From the NCBI GenBank assembly GCA_964400405.1, contig CAYNUO010000001.1, forward strand, positions 1 through 64,000: DNA of 64,000 bases, given 5' to 3'. The notes under the pieces were generated by a model, which was not told the DNA's origin, ran no database searches, and was given only the letters and a program-made list of their open reading frames with translations. The position numbers and the translations under genes were made by a program. This stretch comes from CANKJK01 sp964400405. Lineage in GTDB: Bacteria; Acidobacteriota; Vicinamibacteria; Vicinamibacterales; UBA2999. Positions 7,887-17,527 of the stretch are shown here, one piece after another; within the stretch, counting starts at the first letter, position 1, and every line of letters starts with the position of its first letter.

Positions 7887-8895
7887 ACGCCTCACCTGAT
7901 CCGCCGACCATGCTGATCACCCCTTCGTCCTCGAGCCGGCGCGCAATGGCCACGATGTTCTGCTGCCCCTTCTCGACGTCCTTCAGCTTGACGGCGCCCA
8001 GGACGTCCATCTCCTCGCGGACCATGTCGGCCGCACGGCGCGACATGTTGCCGAAGAACTTGCGGCGCAGGTCCTCGCTCGCCCCCTTCAGCGCGATCAC
8101 CAGGTCCTTGCGCTCCACCTTCGGCACGATTTCGCGCATCGCGGTGTCGTCCAGCCCCGCGAAGTCGTCGAACACGAACATCAGGTTCCGGATCGACACG
8201 GCCAGCTCGGGCCGCTTCTCTTCCAGCGCCTCCAGCACCGGGGCGCTGACGGCTCGGTCGAGCCGGTTGAACAGGTCCGCCACGGCCCGGAGGCCCCCCG
8301 ACTGCTCGAGCGTGGGCCCGGCGAGGGACTTGATGCGCGATTCGATCACGTCCGAGATCCGCGTGACGACTTCCGGCGAGATCTCCTCGATGTTCGCCAT
8401 CCGCGTCAGCACATCCACCCGCGCGGCCTCGGGCAGCATCGTGATGAGCTGGGCCGCGCTGTTGGGATTCAGCCGGGCCAGGATGAGCGCGATCGTCTGC
8501 GGATGTTCGCCGGCGATGAACTTCGAGAGCTGGTTCGGGTCCGTCTTGTCGATGGCGGCAAAGCCCGCGTTCGACTGGAACGCGCGCTGGACGCGGTCCA
8601 TGATCGCGCGACTGGTCGACTCGCCGACCGACTTGGTCAGCACGCGGCGCGTGTAGTCCACGCCACCCCGCGTGCCATGCGAGGGCGCGGCAATGGCGGC
8701 ATGGAACTCCGACATCACCTTCTCGACCAGGTTCCCCGGAACCGGGCCCAGCTCGGCCATCTCCTGCGCGAGCATCTCGACCTCGGACTCGCTCATATGC
8801 CGGAAGAGCTGCGAGGACGACTCCTCGCCGAGCATCAGCGCCACGATCGCGGCTTTGGTCAGGCCCGTCACGGCCTGGGGGTTCTGCAGGTTCAT
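7876..8895 (-). CDS. fliG: Flagellar motor switch protein FliG
   Basis: 339 residues, the usual length. It opens with LTKAAIVALMLGEESSSQLF, has the mid-domain HPQTIALILARLNPNSAAQL (the EHPQT motif near residue 129) and a C-terminal torque domain containing NLMFVFDDFAGLDDTAMRE and LVIALKGASEDLRRKFFGNM. FliG sits on the FliF MS-ring and its C-terminal charged helix contacts MotA. It overlaps the fliF stop by 4 bases (ATGA), coupling the two partners. No missing motif was seen. Confidence 0.97.
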   Translation of the reverse strand: MNLQNPQAVTGLTKAAIVALMLGEESSSQLFRHMSESEVEMLAQEMAELGPVPGNLVEKVMSEFHAAIAAPSHGTRGGVDYTRRVLTKSVGESTSRAIMDRVQRAFQSNAGFAAIDKTDPNQLSKFIAGEHPQTIALILARLNPNSAAQLITMLPEAARVDVLTRMANIEEISPEVVTRISDVIESRIKSLAGPTLEQSGGLRAVADLFNRLDRAVSAPVLEALEEKRPELAVSIRNLMFVFDDFAGLDDTAMREIVPKVERKDLVIALKGASEDLRRKFFGNMSRRAADMVREEMDVLGAVKLKDVEKGQQNIVAIARRLEDEGVISMVGGSGEAYVA

Positions 8896-10643
8896 GCCCG
8901 CTCCCCGCGCTCGCGCATCCAGGTCCGCATCAGACGGGCCACGTTCTCCGGCTCCTTGTTCGCCATCTGGGAGATGCGTCGCGTCAGGACGGGCACACGG
9001 AACGCGTCCACGCCAAGGTCACTCGTCTCCGCGTCGAGCTGGTGCTCGATCTCGTGCTCCATGTCCTCAATCGAACGGACCGGCGGTCCCGTTGCGGCCA
9101 GGGCTCCCGCTCCCGGCGGAAGGGCCGTCGCCATGCCGACCTCCGTGGTTGCCGGTGCCGGCACGAGCTCGGTGATCGCCGGCGGCGCCATCGGCGCCGC
9201 GCGACGCATCAGCGGCCGGACGACGACCAGAATCGCGAAGATCGCGATCGCCGCAATCACACCCAGGCGGCTCCACTCGGTGACCTGCGGCGCGATGCGA
9301 TCCACGATCGACGGCGCCTTGACCTCCTCGGCCAGCGGCTCGTCGAACGACATCTGCTCAACCGTCAGCTGGTCGCCGCGGCTGGTGTCCAGCCCGACGG
9401 CGGCCGCCACGAGCTGCTGCACCTTCTGCAGTTCCTCGCGGCTGCGCGGAACCCGGGTGCTCGTGATGGCGCCGTCCTGACCCTTCTTGACGACCACGGC
9501 GTCGTCCAGGATGACTGCCACCGACATCCGGGCGACCTCGCCGGGTGGCTGCGTGACGTGCCGCATCGTGCGGCTCACTTCATAACTCGTCGTTTCCGCC
9601 ATCCGGCCGGGCCCGCTGGCGACGGGAGCCGCGGCGGGTGCGGCCGGTGCCTGCCCCGGCAGCGCCTGCGGCGTGGAGGGCGGCGGGATGTTGCCGCGCG
9701 CGCCCGCCACGATGCCGCCCGTGGCCGTGGCACCGCCCGCCAGCGAATCGCTCGTCATCTGCCGGGTGCGGACGACGGCGTTCGGGTCCCAGGTCTCCTG
9801 CGTCTCTTCCCGCGTCTGCGGGTTCAGCTTCAGCGCCACGTTCACGCGCACGCGGTCCGGGCCGACGACCGGCTCGAGCAGCGCGACGACGCGCGTCATC
9901 AGATCCGCCTCGAGGCGCTGCTGCCGCTCCATCTGGCCCGCGGCGCCTGCCATGCCGTCCTCACCCAGCGACCGTGAGAGCGGCCGGCCGAAGCTGTCGA
10001 GAATCACGACCGCCTCGGGCCGTAGGCCCTCGACACTGCCGGCTACAAGCCCGGCGATGCCGGCGATGGTTCCGGCCGGGAGGCCCGACTGCCCGCGCAG
10101 CTTGAGCACGACCGACGCCTTGGTCGGCCGCGACTCGCCGAACGTGCTGTCCTTGCCCATCGCGATGTGCACGCGTGCGCTCGAGACCTCGGAGATCGTG
10201 GCGATCGTGCGGGCGATCTCGCCTTCGAGCGCCCGGCGGTAGTTCACCTTCTCCATGAACTCCGTGGCGCCGAACGCGGTCTTGTCGAAGATCTCGAACC
10301 CGATGCGGCCGGAGGTCGGCAGCCCCTGGCCGCCCAGCTCGAGGCGCAGCTCGTCGACGCGGGAGGCCGGCACGCGGACCGTGCCACCACCGTCGTCCAG
10401 CTCGTAGCTGACCTTCATCTGTTTCAGCTTGGCGACCACCTGGCTGGCGGCATCCGGCTCCATGCGCGAATACAGCACCGCATAGCTCGGTTTCTCGATC
10501 CAGCGCGTGGAGAACACGATGAGGCCCGACACCATCACCAGCACCAGGCCGAGCGTGGCGAGCTGCTTCGTGGTGAACGAGCCACCCAGCGTCTGCAGAC
10601 GCGACAGGAGCTGGTCGGGCTTGATGCCGGGGAGATCCGCCAC
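8892..10643 (-). CDS. fliF: Flagellar MS-ring protein FliF
   Basis: 583 residues. It has an N-terminal membrane helix near residues 27-46 (ATLGLVLVMVSGLIVF), YscJ/FliF domain motifs including WIEKPSYAVLYSRMEPDAAS and FMEKVNYRRALEGEIARTI, and the ring domain with VRVNVALKLNPQTREETQE. A Pro/Ala/Gly-rich linker (about 310-345) and a second helix near residue 460 (VIAAIAIFAILVVVRPLM) follow. The C-terminus holds the FliG-binding segment. It forms the first-assembled basal ring in the inner membrane, and its TGA overlaps the fliG ATG. Confidence 0.97.
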   Translation of the reverse strand: MADLPGIKPDQLLSRLQTLGGSFTTKQLATLGLVLVMVSGLIVFSTRWIEKPSYAVLYSRMEPDAASQVVAKLKQMKVSYELDDGGGTVRVPASRVDELRLELGGQGLPTSGRIGFEIFDKTAFGATEFMEKVNYRRALEGEIARTIATISEVSSARVHIAMGKDSTFGESRPTKASVVLKLRGQSGLPAGTIAGIAGLVAGSVEGLRPEAVVILDSFGRPLSRSLGEDGMAGAAGQMERQQRLEADLMTRVVALLEPVVGPDRVRVNVALKLNPQTREETQETWDPNAVVRTRQMTSDSLAGGATATGGIVAGARGNIPPPSTPQALPGQAPAAPAAAPVASGPGRMAETTSYEVSRTMRHVTQPPGEVARMSVAVILDDAVVVKKGQDGAITSTRVPRSREELQKVQQLVAAAVGLDTSRGDQLTVEQMSFDEPLAEEVKAPSIVDRIAPQVTEWSRLGVIAAIAIFAILVVVRPLMRRAAPMAPPAITELVPAPATTEVGMATALPPGAGALAATGPPVRSIEDMEHEIEHQLDAETSDLGVDAFRVPVLTRRISQMANKEPENVARLMRTWMRERGERA

Positions 10644-10656
10644 GGTCTACGCCGCC

Positions 10657-10968
10657 CTAGACGGGCATCCGCATGACGTCCTGATACGCGGACACCAGCT
10701 TGTTGCGCACCTGCACGGTGAGCTCGAGCGCCATTTCCGCCCGCTGGAGCGCGATCATCGCGTCGTGCACGTCGTTGGTCTTGTCGAGCATCCCGGTCAC
10801 GGCGGCGTTGGCGCCGGCCGACGACTCCTCGACGGACTTGACGAGACCCTGCAGCGCCTCGGCGAAGCCGCTGCCGCCTCCGGTCGCGACCGCCGTCGCG
10901 CCCTTGAGCGCCGCGTCGAAGCCACCGCTCTGAGAGATACTGCCGCCCTGAAGATGTTCAATCGGCAT
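10657..10968 (-). CDS. fliE: MS-ring/rod junction protein FliE
   Basis: 103 residues. The C-terminal two thirds carry the FliE signature: FAEALQGLVKSVEESSAGAN, then NDVHDAMIALQRAEMALELT and VQVRNKLVSAYQDVMRMPV, the highly conserved end of the family. FliE joins the rod to the MS-ring and is an early export substrate. It sits between flgC (3-base gap) and fliF (13-base gap), the standard flgB-flgC-fliE-fliF order. Confidence 0.95.
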   Translation of the reverse strand: MPIEHLQGGSISQSGGFDAALKGATAVATGGGSGFAEALQGLVKSVEESSAGANAAVTGMLDKTNDVHDAMIALQRAEMALELTVQVRNKLVSAYQDVMRMPV

Positions 10969-10971
10969 GGC

Positions 10972-11400
10972 TTAGCGCCCCAGCTCCAGCGCCTTGCTGA
11001 CCAGCTCGCGAATCATGCCGATCGCCGCCAGGTTCGCCTGGTAGGCGCGCGAGGCGCCCATCATGTCCACCATCTCTTCGGGGGCGTCGATGTTCGGCAT
11101 CTTGACGAAGCCGTCGGCGTCCGCGTCCGGATGACCCGGGTCGTAGCGCTGCTTGAACGGCGTCTGATCCTCGGTGATGCCCGTGACCTGCACGCCCGTG
11201 GCCTGCATGCCGCCGAGCTGGTCGTCAAACGACGCCACCGGCTGCGGCGCGAGCAGCACGTTGCGGCGGCGATAGGGCTCGCCGTTGGCGCCGCGCGTGG
11301 ATTCCGCGTTGGCCATGTTCGACACGGCGACTTCGATGCGCGTGCGCTGCACGCTGAGCGCGCTGGCGCTGGCGGTGATGGCCGCACCCAGGGTGGCCAT
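10972..11400 (-). CDS. flgC: Proximal rod protein FlgC
   Basis: 142 residues. The N-terminal rod motif reads ASALSVQRTRIEVAVSNMAN, continuing AESTRGANGEPYRRR. The C-terminal FlgC motif is YDPGHPDADADGFVKMPNID, and the protein ends EMVDMMGASRAYQANLAAIG. This rod protein is exported and assembles distal to FliE/FlgB. The start is 2 bases downstream of the flgB stop. Length and both motif blocks match the family well. Confidence 0.96.
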   Translation of the reverse strand: MATLGAAITASASALSVQRTRIEVAVSNMANAESTRGANGEPYRRRNVLLAPQPVASFDDQLGGMQATGVQVTGITEDQTPFKQRYDPGHPDADADGFVKMPNIDAPEEMVDMMGASRAYQANLAAIGMIRELVSKALELGR

Positions 11401-11402
11401 GG

Positions 11403-11759
11403 CTACCGGCCCTCGTTGATGGCGTAGCGGACCAGCCGGAACTTGGCGCTCAGCGCCGTCTGCGCGGCGGCGAAATCGCCACCGGCGCGGCCCATCGCGA
11501 GCAGCTCGCGGTCCACCTGCACGGTATTGCCGTCGCGACGGGGCGTGAGACCCGGGACGACCTGCTGACCAATGGAGAGCGCCGCGGGGTCTGCACCCAT
11601 GCGGCTCGCCAGCGCTTCGGCGAACGTCGGCTCCACGGCCTCATAGCCGGGTGTTTCCGCGTTGGCGAGGTTGCCGGCCGACGCGACCTGGCGCGCCGCC
11701 GAGATCGTCATCTGACGCCGGAGCGCCGTGACGACATCCTGATCCCTGATTCCATCCAT
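11403..11759 (-). CDS. flgB: Proximal rod protein FlgB
   Basis: 118 residues with the short rod-protein N-terminus (QMTISAARQVASAGNLANAE followed by TPGYEA, the NLANAETPGY motif) and the C-terminal MGRAGGDFAAAQTALSAKFR helix. FlgB is the first rod subunit on FliE. It is the promoter-proximal gene of this flagellar string; a candidate sigma-54 site lies 60-75 bases upstream. The family is small (about 110-140 residues), so the gene is complete. Confidence 0.94.
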   Translation of the reverse strand: MDGIRDQDVVTALRRQMTISAARQVASAGNLANAETPGYEAVEPTFAEALASRMGADPAALSIGQQVVPGLTPRRDGNTVQVDRELLAMGRAGGDFAAAQTALSAKFRLVRYAINEGR

Positions 11760-11818
11760 CGCTCGATCTCCCCGCAGACTTCAAGCCTGTCCGCGTGCTG
11801 CCGATTGACCGGGTGCGC

Positions 11819-11834
11819 GCAAAGACGCCGCCGG
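11819..11834 (-). promoter_or_regulatory. Candidate sigma-54 promoter for the flgB operon
   Basis: In the 202-base space upstream of flgB the minus strand reads CCGGCGGCGTCTTTGC, placing GG and GC exactly ten bases apart, with a good TTTGC -12 half but a poor -24 half (GGCGG in place of GGCAC). The predicted start would be roughly 45-50 bases before the flgB ATG. It is supported by context, because an NtrC-family activator gene lies about 0.7 kb away. The rest of 11760-11961 shows no convincing gene or sigma-70 promoter. Confidence 0.35.
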
Positions 11835-11961
11835 CACCGGCTTCCATCGCAAGAGGGATGCCGTCGAGAGAAATGGTGGTTTTGTTCAGGATCTCCGCGC
11901 GAAGGGGATCAACGTGCCGGACGTCCGACAGGGATGCGCCGGAGAGGCGATCCCGCCCAGG

Positions 11962-12363
11962 CTAGCAGCCAGCCGGACTGGCCGCGAGGCGGTCGAGCAC
12001 CGTGCCGATCGTCACGATCGAGACTGGCTTCAACAGATACTCCGACGCCCCGGCGCGCAGCGCACGCTCGCGATCCGCGTCCGTGCCGTAACCGGTGATC
12101 AGCACCACGCGCGCCTCCGGCGATTCCCGGCGTGCAGTTTCGAGCACGTGAAAACCATCCGCGCCAGGCATCTGCACATCGGTGACCACGATGTCGAAGG
12201 CCTGGTCCGCGTGCGCGATCGCGTCGCAGGCCTGCACCCCGTCCGCGACCAGCGTCGTTGCAAAACCGCGCAGACGGCACAGCTCATCGAGCAGTGCGCG
12301 CATGTCGGGCTCATCGTCTGCGATCAGCACGCGAGGACGGGAAGTCGGCACCAGTGACGGCAT
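11962..12363 (-). CDS. Single-domain response regulator (CheY/receiver type)
   Basis: 133 residues from the ATG at 12363. It is a lone receiver domain: RVLIADDEPDMRALLDELCR with the acidic pair, phospho-acceptor Asp in VVTDVQMPGADG near residue 58, Thr/Ser switch in VVLITGYGTD and conserved Lys in EYLLKPVS. There is no output domain, so it would act by protein contact. It lies upstream of flgB and is divergent from the NtrC-type activator, so a role in motility control or chemotaxis is plausible but not shown. A longer reading frame upstream overlaps the divergent gene and was not used. Confidence 0.85.
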   Translation of the reverse strand: MPSLVPTSRPRVLIADDEPDMRALLDELCRLRGFATTLVADGVQACDAIAHADQAFDIVVTDVQMPGADGFHVLETARRESPEARVVLITGYGTDADRERALRAGASEYLLKPVSIVTIGTVLDRLAASPAGC

Positions 12364-12477
12364 ACGTTTTGCTCCATCCACGAGGGACGCGCGAACGCAC
12401 CATCCGCGCAATCCTTGAATCGGCAGCAGTTTTCCGCCCTTGAGCCACTGTGGCCCAAGGCCTTCTTGACTCAGCAT

Positions 12478-12508
12478 GTGTCGGGCAACCGACACCGTTT
12501 GGTAACGG
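12478..12508. promoter_or_regulatory. Paired inverted repeats ahead of the NtrC-type gene
   Basis: Two adjacent perfect inverted repeats lie just before the start codon at 12521: GTGTCGG-GCAA-CCGACAC (12478-12495) and CCGTT-TGGT-AACGG (12495-12508). They could be operator half-sites for autoregulation or a 5' mRNA structure. A TTGACT at 12466-12471 could be a -35 element but no good -10 follows at 16-18 bases. The rest of the 157-base divergent space (12364-12520) shows nothing clear. Confidence 0.4.
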
Positions 12509-12520
12509 ACCGCCAAGACT

Positions 12521-13912
<1,392 letters not shown>

Positions 13913-13932
13913 TCGCCCCCACCGCGCGTGGC

Positions 13933-14973
13933 TCAACCGCGCGACGTTCCCGGCGTCGCCAGGCCGGGGCGAAGCAGGCTTTCCGCCGTCGCCAGCAGGG
14001 CCTCTTCGTTCGAGCGGGGACTCCACCCGAGCAGGCGCCGAGCCTTCTCGTTCGACGTCCGCTTGTTCGTTCCCATCTCTTTGGCCATCTCGGCCATCAT
14101 CGGGACGAAGCGGGCCCCGAGCCGTACCATCCAATCAGGCAGCGGCTTCGTCGGCACCAGCCGGGCCTGATCGCCCAGCCGCGACCGAAGCAACGCGGCG
14201 ATGTCGGCCATGGTCGCCGTCTCTCCGCTCGTCGCCAGGAAGCGCTGACCGCTGGCCGAGGGGTTCGTCATCGCGCGCACGTGCAGGTCCGCGACGTCCC
14301 TGACATCGACGACCGGGAACGAGAGCCTCGGGATGCGCGGCACGGCACCCTTCAGCAGCATCTGCACGACGACGATGGAACCCGCCGGGTTCTCACCGAG
14401 CACCGGGCCGAACACCGCACCGGGATTGATCACTGCCAGTTCCATCCCCCTGCCTTCCGTGGCGATGAAGTCCCACGCCGCCCTCTCGGCCAGCGTCTTG
14501 GACTTCGGGTAGACGGCGATCGGCGCCTCCGGGTCCGTCCAGTTCTCTTCGGTGAACACGTCCGCCTTCTGGCTGTAGCCGACGGCGCCGAAGGCGGACG
14601 TCAGCACCACCCGTTTCACGCCCGCGTCCCGCGCGGCGCGCAGCACGCGCAGGGTCCCTTCGACGGCCGGCCTGATCACGTCGTCCTCATGCTTCGGCAC
14701 GCCGTGCGGGATCGGAGAGGCGACGTGCAGCACATACGTGCAGCCGGCCACCGCCTCCTTCCACCCCGTATCGCTGGTCAGATCCGCCTCGACGAACGAG
14801 AGCGCGTCGCCCGCCTCGGCCCCGCCCGCCTTGACCATCGCCCGCACGTGCGGTTCCCGCTTCAGGGAGCGCACCGTGGCCCTCACCTGATACCCCGCGT
14901 TCAGCAGACGCACGGCGCAGTGGGCTCCGATGAAGCCCGCCCCACCCGTTACAAGAACCAGCTCGTTCGCCAT
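13933..14973 (-). CDS. NAD-dependent epimerase/dihydroflavonol-4-reductase-like SDR
   Basis: 346-residue extended short-chain dehydrogenase. It has the NAD(P)-binding VTGGAGFIGAHCAVRLL at the N-terminus, a catalytic YxxxK as VYPKSKTLAERAAWDF near residue 155, and substrate-side motifs VINPGAVFGPVLG and VDVRDVADLHVRAM, as in dihydroflavonol reductase and cinnamoyl-CoA reductase-like proteins. It is cytoplasmic and the substrate is unknown, likely a small carbonyl compound. It is divergent from an AraC regulator 103 bases away, a common pairing in which the regulator controls the reductase. It converges with the NtrC-type gene; CGCGCG repeats in the 20-base gap may form a weak hairpin. Confidence 0.88.
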   Translation of the reverse strand: MANELVLVTGGAGFIGAHCAVRLLNAGYQVRATVRSLKREPHVRAMVKAGGAEAGDALSFVEADLTSDTGWKEAVAGCTYVLHVASPIPHGVPKHEDDVIRPAVEGTLRVLRAARDAGVKRVVLTSAFGAVGYSQKADVFTEENWTDPEAPIAVYPKSKTLAERAAWDFIATEGRGMELAVINPGAVFGPVLGENPAGSIVVVQMLLKGAVPRIPRLSFPVVDVRDVADLHVRAMTNPSASGQRFLATSGETATMADIAALLRSRLGDQARLVPTKPLPDWMVRLGARFVPMMAEMAKEMGTNKRTSNEKARRLLGWSPRSNEEALLATAESLLRPGLATPGTSRG

Positions 14974-15056
14974 GTTTCGACGGTACCGCGCGACCCTCGG
15001 CGAGGGAATGACCGAAGCTCTCAGCTTCTTGCCTGAAAGTGTCAGAGGAGGTAGCT

Positions 15057-15067
15057 TGGTCAGACCA
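15057..15067. promoter_or_regulatory. Short palindrome in the SDR/AraC divergent space
   Basis: TGGTC-A-GACCA, an 11-base perfect palindrome, lies just before the araC-family start codon (15077) and its AGGA ribosome site. It could be an operator for the adjacent regulator or chance; AraC proteins usually bind direct repeats, which lowers confidence. The remaining bases of 14974-15076 show no clear core promoter. Confidence 0.25.
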
Positions 15068-15076
15068 GGACGCTGA

Positions 15077-15970
15077 ATGCTGAAGCAACTCGCGGCGCGA
15101 ATCGAGCGGGAGTATCAGAATCCTCCCACTGACGGCCCACGGACGACCGTGATTCCCGACACGGCCCTGCTGAAGGTCGTGCAGCCGGTGCGCCCGAAGG
15201 TGCACCTGAACCTCCCCGGCCTGTGCATCACCATCCAGGGGTCGAAGGTGGCGTCGCTCGGAGACGAGCGCTACACATTCGCCGCAGGAACCGCGCTCAT
15301 GGTGGGGCTCGCCCTCCCTGTGTGGGGGCAGGTGCAGTCCCCGAGCCCCGAGCACCCCTATCTGGGCTTCATGCTGGAGCTCAAGCCGGCGCTGATGCGT
15401 GAAGTAGCACTCGAAGTCGGCCTCCCGCCGGCGGCCCAGGGCGCGGCGACTCCCGGCGTTGGCACGGCGCTGACCGTGGTCGATCTCACACCCGAGATGC
15501 TCGGCTGCCTCGATCGGATGCTCGCGCTGCTCGACTCCCCGTCCACCGTTCCGCATCTCTGGCCTCTGCTGCGGAGGGAACTGGTGGTCCGGATGCTCAC
15601 CGGACCGCAGGCCGCTCAGCTGGCGCAGTTCGCCTCGATCGGTCCTCCCGGGTCCGGCATCCCCGAAGCCATCGCCGAGATCCGACAGCGCTTTCGCGAG
15701 TCCATCAGCATCGCGGAGCTGGCGCGCCAGTCGCACATGAGCGTCTCCAGCTTTCATCGTCACTTCCTTGCCGTCGCGAAGACGACGCCGTTGCAGTACC
15801 AGAAGCAGCTGCGTCTCCTCGAAGCGCGGCAGTTGCTGGAAGACGGCATCGAGGGCGTCGCGGCGGCGGCGTATCAGGTCGGCTACGAGAGTCCGTCGCA
15901 GTTCAGCCGCGACTTTGCCAGATACTTCGGCTACGCCCCACGGGAGACACGGCGACAGCTCGCCGTGTGA
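15077..15970 (+). CDS. AraC-family transcriptional regulator
   Basis: 297 residues. The N-terminal AraC_N-type effector domain (about 20-165) contains CITIQGSKVASLGDERYTF, typical of regulators found beside oxidoreductase genes. The C-terminal double helix-turn-helix (about 195-295) includes ISIAELARQSHMSVSSFHRH and AYQVGYESPSQFSRDFARYF, ending GYAPRETRRQL. It probably responds to a small molecule and controls the divergent reductase. The ATG at 15077 has AGGA about 6 bases upstream. Confidence 0.92.
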   Translation: MLKQLAARIEREYQNPPTDGPRTTVIPDTALLKVVQPVRPKVHLNLPGLCITIQGSKVASLGDERYTFAAGTALMVGLALPVWGQVQSPSPEHPYLGFMLELKPALMREVALEVGLPPAAQGAATPGVGTALTVVDLTPEMLGCLDRMLALLDSPSTVPHLWPLLRRELVVRMLTGPQAAQLAQFASIGPPGSGIPEAIAEIRQRFRESISIAELARQSHMSVSSFHRHFLAVAKTTPLQYQKQLRLLEARQLLEDGIEGVAAAAYQVGYESPSQFSRDFARYFGYAPRETRRQLAV

Positions 15971-16131
15971 CGGACACGCGCCAGCGGAGAGCTACTTCTC
16001 CGACATCCGAAGGCTGCCGGGGCAGGCTGACAAACGGCTGCGCCAGACGGCCGTCGCAGTAGGATCGCCCCGCGGCCGCTGGTGAGCCGCCCACGTTGAG
16101 CGAGCGGATTCTGCTCGAAAGAGAGAACAGC

Positions 16132-16956
16132 ATGACCCGGTGCACCGGACGTCTTTTGCGGACAGCTCTGTTGATGGCGGCGGCGGTACCGGTGTCGGCG
16201 GAGCCGCTTTCGCTGGCGCAGCAGAATGCCGTGGTCCAGAAGCACTGCGCGGTGTGCCACACGGATCGCACACCGAACGGAGGGCTGTCGCTGCAGGGGT
16301 TCGATGCGGCTTCGGTGACGCCGAGCCTCGCCGCCATGATGCTGTCGAAGCTCACGTCCGGCTTGCCGCTGGCCTCCATCGCCCAAGCATCCGCGGACGA
16401 AGCGGCAAAGAGTCAACTCACGAAGCGTCTCTACGGTGGCGCCATCATGGCAGCCGGAATTGCCCCACCCGACCTTGGCGTCACGCTGGGACTGACGGCC
16501 GCCCTGGCCGAACGGGCCGCGACTTCGTCGACATGGCAACTGAGCTACAGCGACGGCCCTTCCGCACCGAGCCGGCAGGCGACGGTCAGCATCGTGCGCG
16601 AAGTGCCGCGGCAGTCCGACGTCGTCGAGTCCTATCGGCTCCTGCTCTCCTGCGATGAGGCGTCGCGGCGGGGCCGAACGCAGGTAGCGTGGTCCCCGGT
16701 GGCGACGACGGGCTTCCTCGCAACCGTGGTCGACGGCTCGGTGCACGGTCGCTACGCCGTCGAGGGGCAGGAGGCCATGGGAAACGGGTCCGGCACGGGC
16801 AAGGGGCTGGCTTCCTGGTCGCTCCCCTCCCTGGTGCTGCCCTCCCGCAGTCTCGTGGTCCGCGATCTGTTTCCAGGCGAACAAGCGGACTTCTCCTTCG
16901 CTGAGTTGCCGGCAACCGCTCGGTCGGCTCTCTCTCCCTGTGCTGCGCCGCAGTAG
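16132..16956 (+). CDS. Exported protein with one CXXCH haem site (cytochrome c-like)
   Basis: 274 residues from the ATG at 16132, preferred over an upstream in-frame TTG because GAGAGAAC lies before it and the product then opens with a signal peptide (RLLRTALLMAAAVPVSA). Just after the predicted cleavage site comes VVQKHCAVCHTDRTPNGGLS, a c-type haem-binding CXXCH, within a region resembling the N-terminal haem segment of large multi-domain cytochromes. The remaining 220 residues match no family I recognise. They are Ser/Ala-rich with beta-type stretches and contain two further Cys (LLLSCDEA, SPCAAP). It is likely periplasmic. The 161 bases upstream (15971-16131) show no clear promoter. Confidence 0.7.
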   Translation: MTRCTGRLLRTALLMAAAVPVSAEPLSLAQQNAVVQKHCAVCHTDRTPNGGLSLQGFDAASVTPSLAAMMLSKLTSGLPLASIAQASADEAAKSQLTKRLYGGAIMAAGIAPPDLGVTLGLTAALAERAATSSTWQLSYSDGPSAPSRQATVSIVREVPRQSDVVESYRLLLSCDEASRRGRTQVAWSPVATTGFLATVVDGSVHGRYAVEGQEAMGNGSGTGKGLASWSLPSLVLPSRSLVVRDLFPGEQADFSFAELPATARSALSPCAAPQ

Positions 16957-17038
16957 CCGCGGCGCAGAGGCTGCGCCGCATGCGTTGCATTCGCCTGCGA
17001 CGGAAGCGCCGGATCTGAGTTCGCAGACTGACGAGAGG

Positions 17039-17341
17039 ATGACCGGGCGACCACACCGGCTCACCAGGCGGTCGCTCATTGCCGGAGCCGTGTACGTGGG
17101 TGGGGTCGCCGCGCTCGCGGCGATCACGACGATGCGCATCGTGGACCTCGGCCTGCTCCCCTACTTCCTCAGCCTGCCGGGCAGCTTCGTCGTGATGGCT
17201 ACGCTCGGCTGGCTGGAATCGACCGGGCTCGGGTTGGTCCCCGGCGGTTCGATCACTGAGCCACTCGCGATGGCCGCAGGCGCGAGTCTGAACGTCGCAC
17301 TGATCTCATTGCTTCTGCGCGATAGCCGTCCGGACCGGTGA
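17039..17341 (+). CDS. Small membrane protein, function unknown
   Basis: 100 residues from an ATG preceded at once by GAGAGG. It has a basic N-terminus (RPHRLTRRS), then hydrophobic segments at about 12-32 (LIAGAVYVGGVAALAAITTM) and 42-60 (YFLSLPGSFVVMATLGW), with a third near the C-terminus (LAMAAGASLNVALISLLL), so two or three helices. I recognise no family. The reading frame is open further upstream, into the haem-protein gene, but nothing supports a longer product. It may be co-transcribed with 16132-16956. Confidence 0.6.
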   Translation: MTGRPHRLTRRSLIAGAVYVGGVAALAAITTMRIVDLGLLPYFLSLPGSFVVMATLGWLESTGLGLVPGGSITEPLAMAAGASLNVALISLLLRDSRPDR

Positions 17342-17353
17342 CGGAGCGTCATC

Positions 17354-17527
17354 ATGCCGACTGCACGTGCCGAGCCGGTCCTCCCGGCGAGGAACCTGAA
17401 CGAGACGCGCTCGTTCTCCCGGAGGCTCGGGTTCACGCCCGCGGTTCGACGGAGAGAACTGGCCCGACCACTCACCTGCGCTAAGTCCGGCACACGAGCC
17501 TCCGGTGCGAGACAATGGCACGCATGA
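17354..17527 (+). pseudogene. Remnant of a glyoxalase/bleomycin-resistance (VOC) protein N-terminus
   Basis: A 57-codon frame from ATG 17354 begins MPTARAEPVLPARNLNETRS then FSRRLGFTPAV. The block PVLPARNLxETRxFxxRLGF is the characteristic first beta strand and helix of small VOC proteins (usually PVLPARDLxETxAFYxxLGF, about 120-150 residues). After residue 31 all resemblance stops, and the frame ends inside the start of the next gene. The usual aromatic FY is already changed to FS. I infer a deletion-truncated gene relic, perhaps removed when the DUF1801 gene arrived. The evidence is one motif only. Confidence 0.55.

Noticed and set aside
15057..15067. Firm operator call for the AraC-family regulator
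   Set aside because: An 11-base palindrome occurs by chance in high-GC DNA and AraC proteins normally use direct repeats; kept only as a low-confidence site.
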